Assembly: GCF_000023945.1 (NCBI RefSeq)
Contig: NC_013158.1
Coordinates: forward strand, 1,054,001-1,118,000
Reading direction: 5' to 3'
DNA from: Halorhabdus utahensis DSM 12940
Lineage (GTDB): Archaea > Halobacteriota > Halobacteria > Halobacteriales > Haloarculaceae
Length of the DNA stretch: 64,000 nucleotides
Shown here: positions 58,109 to 64,000 of the stretch, one piece after another
Position numbering within the stretch: the first letter of the stretch is position 1
Layout of the letters: each line of letters starts with the position of its first letter
The notes under the pieces: model-generated
What the model was told of the DNA's origin: nothing
The model's database searches: none
The model's input: only the letters and a program-made list of their open reading frames with translations
Translations under genes and position numbers: made by a program

Positions 58109-58627
58109 TCAGGCTGGTTCCGAATGCGACGAGGAGTCGTTCGCCCGCCGCTGTCGGACCGCCTCGAGGCGCTCGATCCGGCGTCTGACGGTCCGCCACT
58201 CGCTGACGTCCAGCCAGACCTCCTCGACGGCGTCGTACTCGGCGTGTTCGAGTGCGTCGACGGCGTCCGGATCGCTCACGCCGTACGTCTCCCGGAACGT
58301 CGCGTCCCGGTCGGTGAGATCCGCGAGACGCTCCCGTAACTCCGCGGTCGAGAGCTCGGCGAGGCGGTCCCGTTTGCGCCACTCGAAGTACGACTCGTTG
58401 CGTCGATACGTCTCCGGTTGCTCGGAGACCGCCTCGAGGACGCCGATATCGGCGAGCCGCCGACAGTGCCGACGGGCTGTATCGGGCGTGCAATCGGCCC
58501 TGTCGGCGATGTCGGCGATCCGGGCCGGCTCGTGAAGCTGGAGTGCCACCCGGTAGACCCGCTCGTCCGTCGGCGCGTCCGCGAGTTCCCCCTCGAACGC
58601 CGCGGCCACGTCGAACGTCGGTGCCAT
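58109..58627 (-). CDS. winged-helix regulator
   Basis: The product has 172 residues. The N-terminal 65 residues form a winged helix (TDERVYRVALQLHEPARIAD, then ADCTPDTARRHCRRLADIGV as recognition helix). The middle is a long charged helix with ELRERLADLTDRDATFRETY, and a coiled C-terminus follows. A TATA-like TAATATATT at 58651-58659 lies about 25 bp before the ATG, indicating a leaderless mRNA. The next gene is coupled to it with 2 bp between stop and GTG. Confidence 0.75.
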   Translation of the reverse strand: MAPTFDVAAAFEGELADAPTDERVYRVALQLHEPARIADIADRADCTPDTARRHCRRLADIGVLEAVSEQPETYRRNESYFEWRKRDRLAELSTAELRERLADLTDRDATFRETYGVSDPDAVDALEHAEYDAVEEVWLDVSEWRTVRRRIERLEAVRQRRANDSSSHSEPA

Positions 58628-58693
58628 GGCAAAGAATTGGCGCCGCTGACTAATATATTCTTTCCCGGAAGATAAATTTCGCCACCCAGCCTC

Positions 58694-59680
58694 TCAGCTT
58701 TCCCGGACCAGCGGTTCGTACCACTCGCGATTCGCCCGGTACCACTCGACGAACTTCGAGACGCCCTCACGGATCGATGTCGAGGGTTCGTAGCCCAGCA
58801 ACGCCGCGGCCTTCGAGACGTCGGCGTGGGTGGCCTCGGCATCGGCGTCGTGGCGCTCGGCGTACTCGAGCTCGAGCTCCGGCGCGAGTTGATCGCGGAT
58901 TTCTTCGGCGAGCGTCTTGATCTCGATCGTCCCGTTGCTACCGATGTTAACGGCTTCGCCGTCGGCGGCGTCGGTCGAAAGCAGTCGGACGTTCGCCTCG
59001 ACAATATCCTCGATGTAGGTGAAATCGCGGATCTGGGAGCCGTCGCCGTAGACGACCGGGGCCTCGTCGTTGATAGCCCGGGAGACGAAGTTCGAAATCG
59101 CCATGTTAGGTCGCATCCGCGGGCCGTAGACGGTAAAGTAGCGCAGGGCGACCGCGGGGAGGTCGTAGCAGTTCGCGTACGCGCAGGTGTAGCGTTCCTG
59201 GGCGAGTTTCGAGGCCCCGTAGGGGCTAACAGGCATCGTCGGATCTTCCTCGTCGTAGGGCAGCGAGATGGGCTTGCCGTAGACCGACGACGAGGAGGCG
59301 ACGACGACCCGCTCGATGCCGTGCTCGCGGGCGGCGTCGAGAACGTTCAGCGTCCCGTCGACGTTGACCGCGTCGTACTTGCGGGGGTTCTCGACACTCC
59401 GGCGGACGCCCGCCTGGGCGGCCTCGTGATAGACGTAATCAGCCTCGGCGACGAGTTCCGCGACCAGGTCCGCGTCGCGGACGTCACCCTCGACGAGTTC
59501 GTAGGAACCGTCGCCGTCAGCAGCCGTGTCCCGGCAGATTTCGACGGTGTGTTCCTTGATCTCCCTGGCGTAGAACGGATCGAAATTGTCCAGAACGACG
59601 ACATCGTGACCGTCGGCGACGAACCGCTCGGCGAGGTGCCCGCCGATGAAGCCCGCGCCGCCGGTGACCAGAATTTGCAT
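58694..59680 (-). CDS. UDP-glucuronate 4-epimerase-like SDR
   Basis: The ATG at 59678-59680 gives 328 residues. GGAGFIG (7-13), VLDNFDPFYAREIKEHTVEI, HEAAQAGVRRSVENPRKYDA, ASSSSVYG, SPYGASKLAQE with Tyr154/Lys158 and RYFTVYGPRMRPNM are hallmarks of UDP-glucuronate epimerases/GalE-like enzymes. Close to AglF- and AglM-like genes, it likely supplies UDP-galacturonate or a related sugar for N-glycosylation. It is separated by 43 bp from the nucleotidyltransferase gene upstream on the same strand. Confidence 0.85.
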   Translation of the reverse strand: MQILVTGGAGFIGGHLAERFVADGHDVVVLDNFDPFYAREIKEHTVEICRDTAADGDGSYELVEGDVRDADLVAELVAEADYVYHEAAQAGVRRSVENPRKYDAVNVDGTLNVLDAAREHGIERVVVASSSSVYGKPISLPYDEEDPTMPVSPYGASKLAQERYTCAYANCYDLPAVALRYFTVYGPRMRPNMAISNFVSRAINDEAPVVYGDGSQIRDFTYIEDIVEANVRLLSTDAADGEAVNIGSNGTIEIKTLAEEIRDQLAPELELEYAERHDADAEATHADVSKAAALLGYEPSTSIREGVSKFVEWYRANREWYEPLVRES

Positions 59681-59723
59681 GGACAGCGATGTGACGGGGA
59701 CGATCAAAAAGTCGTCGGAAGCG

Positions 59724-60470
59724 TCAGGTGGGCGTCGACTCCGGGGCGTCGGGTTCGGCGTCCTGCAACCGCTCCTCGGCGCGGTCGCGGTCTTCGGGAT
59801 AGCCGACATCGATACGCCAGCCGTCGAGTCGGATGGCGTCGATCGTGCGGCCGCTCTGGAGGAGCAGGTCGATCGCGTCGCTGATCTCGTACTCGCCGCG
59901 GTCGGAGGGCTGGACGAGCTTCGCGGCGTGGAAAATGGCCGGCGAGAACGTATAGAAGCCGGTCATCACAAGGTTCGACGGCGGATCGTCGGGTTTCTCG
60001 ATCACCTCGACGATCTCGCCGTAGTCGTTGGTATCACAGACGCCGTAGCGCGAGGCTTCGTCCCATGGAACCTCCTCGACGAGGAAGGCTGCGTCGGTGC
60101 GCTCCTCGCGCTGGCGCTTGACGACGTCTTCGAGGTTGGCCCGAAAGATATTATCCCCGAGCATCAGCATGAAGTCGTCCTCGATGTGCTCCTCGGCGGT
60201 CAACAGCGCGTGGGCCAGCCCATTCTGTTCACGCTGGTGGGTGTAGGTGATCGGCACCCCATCGAACTCGTCGTCGTAGTGGTCGATGACGTCCTGCTTG
60301 CGATAGCCGACGACGACGATGAGTTCGTCCACGCCGAGGTCGATCAGTTGTTCGAAACTATGCGTCAGGAGGGGCTTGCCGTCGACCTCGACCATCACCT
60401 TCGGCTTGTCCTCGGTCAGGGGTCGGAGGCGGGTGCCCTTGCCCGCCGCGAGTACGACAGCTTTCATCAA
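59724..60470 (-). CDS. aglF: AglF-like sugar nucleotidyltransferase
   Basis: The product has 248 residues (two adjacent ATGs; the second would give 247). AVVLAAGKGTRLRPLTEDKP is the nucleotide-binding loop, followed by KPLLTHSFEQL, LMLGDNIF with the metal Asp, and a final GWRIDVGYPEDRDRA. It matches AglF/glucose-1-phosphate uridylyl- or thymidylyltransferases. In Haloferax AglF makes UDP-activated sugar for S-layer N-glycosylation. It is on the opposite strand to the AglM-like gene. Confidence 0.88.
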   Translation of the reverse strand: MMKAVVLAAGKGTRLRPLTEDKPKVMVEVDGKPLLTHSFEQLIDLGVDELIVVVGYRKQDVIDHYDDEFDGVPITYTHQREQNGLAHALLTAEEHIEDDFMLMLGDNIFRANLEDVVKRQREERTDAAFLVEEVPWDEASRYGVCDTNDYGEIVEVIEKPDDPPSNLVMTGFYTFSPAIFHAAKLVQPSDRGEYEISDAIDLLLQSGRTIDAIRLDGWRIDVGYPEDRDRAEERLQDAEPDAPESTPT

Positions 60471-60573
60471 TTCGGTATTTCGGTCCGGGAAGTATATGCC
60501 TTGCCGTCGGCCAGCAGGCTCGCCGCGGTTCGACCGAATCGTGGGCCGACACTACCGTCTTCGACTTCGATCG

Positions 60574-60790
60574 TCACTCCGGATCTCCCAGTCGAGACAT
60601 CCCGGCGTCCCCAGTCCACTCCTCGACGAGGTCACCGACCGTGGCTGCGTTCGTCGATACGCCATCGCGGACGGGGGTGTCCCGAAGCATCTCGACTGCC
60701 GTGAAGAGTGGATCGGCGGGATCTACCTCGTCTGGGATCTCAAACCACAATTCGGTCCGATTCCTGAATGAAATACCGATCGCACAATTG
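60574..60790 (-). pseudogene. C-terminal fragment of an unknown protein
   Basis: Downstream of about 60790 on the minus strand, the frame ending at 60574 reads ISFRNRTELWFEIPDEVDPA, DPLFTAVEMLRDTPVRDGVS and TVGDLVEEWTGDAGMSRL. It has the look of a true protein tail. No start codon fits, and upstream codons of the frame are the promoter region of the AglM-like gene. I do not recognise the family. It could be a small gene with an unusual start. Confidence 0.4.
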
Positions 60791-60880
60791 TGAGAGGAAT
60801 CACCGTTGAAACCCACGTTCGATCGTGAACCCGATATCGAAAGGGAAACAACCAAATCCGATGGGCAGGAAATCAGAACG

Positions 60881-62179
60881 ATGCACGTAAGCGTCGTCGG
60901 CAGCGGATACATCGGCACGACGATCGCCGCCTGGTTCGCGGAGTTGGGACACACGGTCACGAACGTCGATATCGACGAGGACGTCGTGGCAGCCGTCAAC
61001 AACGGCGAGGCACCCATCCACGAGCCCGGCCTGGACGAGCTCATGGCCGCCCACGGCGGAGACGCCCTCGTCGCGACCACGGACTACGACGAGGTTGCCG
61101 GCAGCGACGTCACGTTCCTCGCGCTGCCCACACCCTCCAACGATGACGGCAGTATCGACCTCTCGGCGATGAAAGCCGCCGCGGAGTCACTCGGTGACGT
61201 CATCGCCGAGAAGGACGACGACCACCTCGTGGTCGTCAAGAGTACCGTCATCCCCGGGACGACGGCCGAGACGATCGCCCCGATCATCGAGGACGCCTCG
61301 GGGAAGACCGTGGGCGAGGGGTTCCGGATCGCGATGAACCCCGAGTTCCTCCGGGAAGGGTTCGCCCTCGATGATTTCAAGGACCCGGACAAGATCGTTA
61401 TCGGGGCCGAGGACGACCAAGCGGTCGAGACGCTGAATCGGGTCTACGAACCGCTGGTCGAGGCCGCGGCGGGCGATCCCGCGATCGTCGAGACGGGGAT
61501 CCGCGAAGCGGAGATGATCAAGTACGCAAACAACGCCTTCCTCGCGACGAAGGTCAGCCTGATCAACGAACTCGGGAACATCTGCAAGGAGTACGGCGTC
61601 GACGCCTACGAGGTCGCCGACGCCATCGCGCTGGATCACCGCATCGACGAACACTTCCTCCGCTCGGGCCTAGGGTGGGGGGGCAGCTGCTTCCCCAAGG
61701 ACGTCGCGGCGATCCGCGCCGCCGCACGCGACCGCGACTACGACCCCGTCCTGCTCGACGCCACGGTCGAGGTCAACGACCGCCAGCCCGAACGTCTCCT
61801 CGATCTGCTGGACGACCACACCGACGTTGCGGGCAAGCGCGTCGCCGTGATGGGGCTGGCGTTCAAGCCTGGGACGGACGACATCCGCTATACGCGAGCC
61901 GTCCCGGTCATCGAGGGGCTACTGGAGCGTGACGCCGAGATCGTCGCCTACGACCCCGTCGCGACCGAGAACATGCGCGAGCAGTACCCCGACATCACCT
62001 ACGCCGACAGTGCGGCCGAAGCTTTAGAGGGTGCCAGCGCGGCGCTGTTCGTCACCGACTGGGACGAGTTTGGGGCCCTCGATGCGGAGTTCGAGGCGAT
62101 GGCCGAGCCCGTCGTGATCGACGGTCGCCGGATCGTCGAGCCCCGGGACGGAATCGAGTACGACGGCCTGACCTGGTGA
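60881..62179 (+). CDS. aglM: UDP-glucose 6-dehydrogenase (AglM-like)
   Basis: The ATG at 60881 gives 432 residues. [18 protein letters not shown] binds [47 protein letters not shown] and the catalytic Cys270 in [10 protein letters not shown] follow; [19 protein letters not shown] ends the domain. The enzyme oxidises UDP-glucose twice to UDP-glucuronate, used by AglF/AglM-dependent N-glycosylation in Haloferax. It has a divergent promoter region shared with aglF, so sugar-nucleotide supply is grouped here. Confidence 0.92.
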   Translation: MHVSVVGSGYIGTTIAAWFAELGHTVTNVDIDEDVVAAVNNGEAPIHEPGLDELMAAHGGDALVATTDYDEVAGSDVTFLALPTPSNDDGSIDLSAMKAAAESLGDVIAEKDDDHLVVVKSTVIPGTTAETIAPIIEDASGKTVGEGFRIAMNPEFLREGFALDDFKDPDKIVIGAEDDQAVETLNRVYEPLVEAAAGDPAIVETGIREAEMIKYANNAFLATKVSLINELGNICKEYGVDAYEVADAIALDHRIDEHFLRSGLGWGGSCFPKDVAAIRAAARDRDYDPVLLDATVEVNDRQPERLLDLLDDHTDVAGKRVAVMGLAFKPGTDDIRYTRAVPVIEGLLERDAEIVAYDPVATENMREQYPDITYADSAAEALEGASAALFVTDWDEFGALDAEFEAMAEPVVIDGRRIVEPRDGIEYDGLTW

Positions 62180-62280
62180 GGGTGAAAGAGTCAATTCAGG
62201 TAATTGGCTGGGAAATAGATACCAGACGGGTGAGACCCTGACGAACGTTTAAATATCGACACGATCAATGTCTGTATACA

Positions 62281-62559
62281 ATGTCAAGCATCGTCCGAAC
62301 CGAGGACATCCTCGGGGGAGAACCGCGGATCGAGGGGACCCGAATCGGCGTCCGACACGTCGCCGGGAAAGTCGTCGATGCAGGGTATGCACCCGCTTAC
62401 GTAGCTGATCAGCTCGATATCTCGTTGGGGGCCGTCTACGAGGCCCTCTCGTATTATTATGACAACATCGAGGAAATCCGGGCGGTCGAACGGGAGAACG
62501 CGGAGACGCGCGACCGGTTGCGTGAGTCGTCGCTGCAGCCGAAAGAACCGGTTTCATGA
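62281..62559 (+). CDS. DUF433 antitoxin
   Basis: The product has 92 residues. The core ILGGEPRIEGTRIGVRHVAG, then DAGYAPAYVADQLDISLGAV and YEALSYYYDN, is the typical DUF433 helix-turn-helix. It is followed by an acidic/basic tail that would contact the toxin. A TATA-like TTTAAATAT lies about 27 bp upstream. The stop overlaps the toxin start (ATGA). Expected to autoregulate the operon. Confidence 0.85.
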   Translation: MSSIVRTEDILGGEPRIEGTRIGVRHVAGKVVDAGYAPAYVADQLDISLGAVYEALSYYYDNIEEIRAVERENAETRDRLRESSLQPKEPVS

Positions 62560-62918
62560 GTAAGCTGCTTCTAGACGAACACGTCAGCCGGATTTGCGAA
62601 CACGTGCTTCGGGACCGCGGATTCGACGTCAGCCAAGCAAAAGATCGGTTCGGCGAATACACGACAGACGAGGAGTTGCTCCAATGGTGTGACCGAAACG
62701 ACGTCGTGTTGGTGTCGAACAACGCGAGGGATTTCGAATTGCTGCATCGCAAAACGGACCACGCTGGACTGCTGATCTACTATGACCAGTCACTACCCGA
62801 CGACGATCCGGAGGGATTCGCTCGGACTGTCGAAGAAGTGTTCGAACAGTACGGAGCCGAGGAACTCCGTGACGAATACGTCGAGATCGACACGTGGTAC
62901 GAGTGGTTACAGGATTGA
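62556..62918 (+). CDS. DUF5615 PIN-like toxin
   Basis: The product has 120 residues. MSKLLLDEHVSRICEHVLRD gives the first conserved Asp, and TTDEELLQWCDRNDVVLVSN with NARDFELLHRK the later acidic residues of the PIN-like fold (Mut7-C/DUF5615). It is coupled to the DUF433 antitoxin by a 4-bp overlap. Such pairs act as VapBC-like modules; the RNA target is unknown. Confidence 0.85.
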   Translation: MSKLLLDEHVSRICEHVLRDRGFDVSQAKDRFGEYTTDEELLQWCDRNDVVLVSNNARDFELLHRKTDHAGLLIYYDQSLPDDDPEGFARTVEEVFEQYGAEELRDEYVEIDTWYEWLQD

Positions 62919-62986
62919 CCCCTCTTCTTCCGTCGTTTCGAGACAGACCACGAACCGTTTTGTACGCCGCGAACCCACACGCACCT

Positions 62987-63304
62987 ATGACAGCGTTTGG
63001 CTTCCTGAGCGTCGCACCGGTCATCGAAGGCAGCATGTCGGGCGAGGTCGCCAAGGCGGTCGCCGCGATCGAGGAACACGACGTCGGCTACGAGACCACG
63101 CCGATGGGGACGATCATCGAAGCCGAGGACGCAGCGGCGCTCTTCGAAGCGGCCGCCGACGCCCACGCGGCGGTCGACGCCGATCGCGTCGAGACGTTCC
63201 TCAAGATCGACGACAAGCGCGCCGTCGAACACGCTGCCGGCGAGAAAGTCGAGTCCGTCGCCGAGGAACTCGGGCACGATCCCAAACGCGACGCCGAGGA
63301 GTAA
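62987..63304 (+). CDS. MTH1187-family thiamine-binding protein
   Basis: The ATG at 62987 gives 105 residues: GFLSVAPVIEGSMSGEVAKA, AIEEHDVGYETTPMGTIIEA, a middle helix and strand, and an acidic C-terminal helix. This matches the ferredoxin-like MTH1187/YkoF family that binds thiamine or its pyrimidine part in the cytoplasm. A short TATA-poor gap separates it from the toxin gene; no thiamine transport genes are adjacent. Confidence 0.85.
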   Translation: MTAFGFLSVAPVIEGSMSGEVAKAVAAIEEHDVGYETTPMGTIIEAEDAAALFEAAADAHAAVDADRVETFLKIDDKRAVEHAAGEKVESVAEELGHDPKRDAEE

Positions 63305-63390
63305 GACCCCTCGCGTTGGGATGTGACACCGGACCGGTACCAACTAGCCGGGAGGGATGGGTTTTCAGGGTCGGGGATCGATCGGGGCGT

Positions 63391-64000
63391 ATGGACCAAC
63401 TCAATCGCCTCGGCACCGAACTCGTCGACGAGGCCATCGACTTCGCCGACGAGCTCGGCATCGCGGAGTATCGACTCGACAACGAGACGACGGTCCTCGA
63501 CTTCGGCGTCGAGCACGCTGGTGGCGTCGAAGCGGGGCTAATGCTCACCGAGATCCAGACCGCGGGACTCGCCTCCGTCACCACGCGACTGGAGTCGGTC
63601 GGCGACGCCGCCCTCCCCCACGTCGAGGTGACGACCGACCACCCGGCACTGGCGCTGCTCGCCGGGCAGAAGGCCGGCTGGGAACTCGCGACCGAGGATT
63701 TCGAAGGGCTGGGTAGCGGCCCCGCACGGGCCTTGGTCGCCAGAGAGGACATCTTCGAGCGGCTGGAGTACGTCGAGGCCTTCGACTTCGCCGTGCTCGC
63801 CGTCGAGAGCGACGCGCTGCCGACCGAGGCGGCCGCAGCCCAGGTCGCCGACCTCGCGGGCGTCCCCGAAAGTAGCGTCTTCCTGCCGGCGTTTTCGACG
63901 GCGTCGATTACCGGCAGCGTCGCAGCGGGCGCGCGAGCGAGTGAATCTGCCGTCTTCCAGCTGTTTGAGTTGGGCTACGATCCCGAAGATGTCCACTCGG
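63391..64000 (+). CDS. mch: methenyltetrahydromethanopterin cyclohydrolase, 5' part (runs off the window)
   Basis: From the ATG at 63391, 203 codons are present. Recognisable segments are GVEAGLMLTEIQTAGLASV, LAGQKAGWELATEDFEGLGS followed by GPARAL, and SSVFLPAFSTASITGSVAA, all characteristic of Mch. The enzyme interconverts methenyl- and formyl-tetrahydromethanopterin; in halophiles it probably serves C1 metabolism with tetrahydrofolate-type cofactors rather than methanogenesis. The C-terminal third lies beyond the window. A short GC-rich gap separates it from the thiamine-binding gene. Confidence 0.92.
   Translation, partial: MDQLNRLGTELVDEAIDFADELGIAEYRLDNETTVLDFGVEHAGGVEAGLMLTEIQTAGLASVTTRLESVGDAALPHVEVTTDHPALALLAGQKAGWELATEDFEGLGSGPARALVAREDIFERLEYVEAFDFAVLAVESDALPTEAAAAQVADLAGVPESSVFLPAFSTASITGSVAAGARASESAVFQLFELGYDPEDVHS

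Overview
The window is high-GC DNA of a halophilic archaeon (class Halobacteria). The proteins are acidic (Asp/Glu-rich), there are twin-arginine lipoprotein signals, TATA-type promoters and leaderless genes, and archaeal hallmarks: an Orc1/Cdc6 initiator, TrmY, an archaeal-type RtcB and methenyl-tetrahydromethanopterin cyclohydrolase. A GH10 xylanase and polysaccharide deacetylases would suit a polysaccharide-degrading genus such as Halorhabdus; that assignment is inference.

Left end (1-5.05 kb). The 5' end of an orc1/cdc6 gene sits beside an AT-rich, repeat-bearing segment that looks like a replication origin. Next come small winged-helix regulators, a truncated PIN gene, two decayed TnpB elements, an rmlB fragment and an intact DUF234-type ATPase. 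This stretch is full of mobile-element scars.

Envelope and housekeeping block (5-33.7 kb). A MoxR/DUF58/DUF4350/DUF4129-like membrane module is spread over several transcription units. It is followed by a MacB-like ABC system with a giant permease, an NCS2 nucleobase permease and a tandem pair of NodB-type deacetylase lipoproteins, the second lacking its catalytic residues. Then come a DUF3179 lipoprotein, EngB, 1-phosphofructokinase, TrmY, an amphi-Trp protein and a tRNA-Pro(CGG) carrying a threefold attachment-site repeat with remnants of an integrated element. A VapBC pair and a GH10 xylanase close the block.

Surface-glycan region (33.7-52.3 kb). Three sugar-nucleotide epimerases, one resembling UDP-sulfoquinovose synthase, lead into an AT-richer island. 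The island holds a wrecked oligosaccharyltransferase-like/LamG gene, a DUF2334-type deacetylase, a Wzx-type flippase, GT4 glycosyltransferases, an alkaline-phosphatase-fold hydrolase, a methyltransferase and a polymerase-like membrane protein. It is littered with an IS6 pseudotransposase, a sulfatase stub, two fragments of DUF234 ATPases and two copies of a 112-bp palindromic element. The organisation suggests a glycan locus under rapid turnover. Glycan precursor genes resume at 58.7-62.2 kb (epimerase, AglF-like nucleotidyltransferase, AglM-like UDP-glucose dehydrogenase).

Right end (52.4-64 kb). This part carries a SWIM protein, RtcB, a GNAT enzyme, a three-gene set centred on a membrane-anchored winged-helix protein with a Met-rich external loop, a regulator with a partner gene, a DUF433/DUF5615 toxin-antitoxin pair, a thiamine-binding protein and the start of mch. 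Two 21-bp palindromes matching the TrmB motif lie at identical positions before a small Cys protein gene (27.7 kb) and the sulfoquinovose-synthase-like gene (36.9 kb). They suggest that sugar status controls part of this region.
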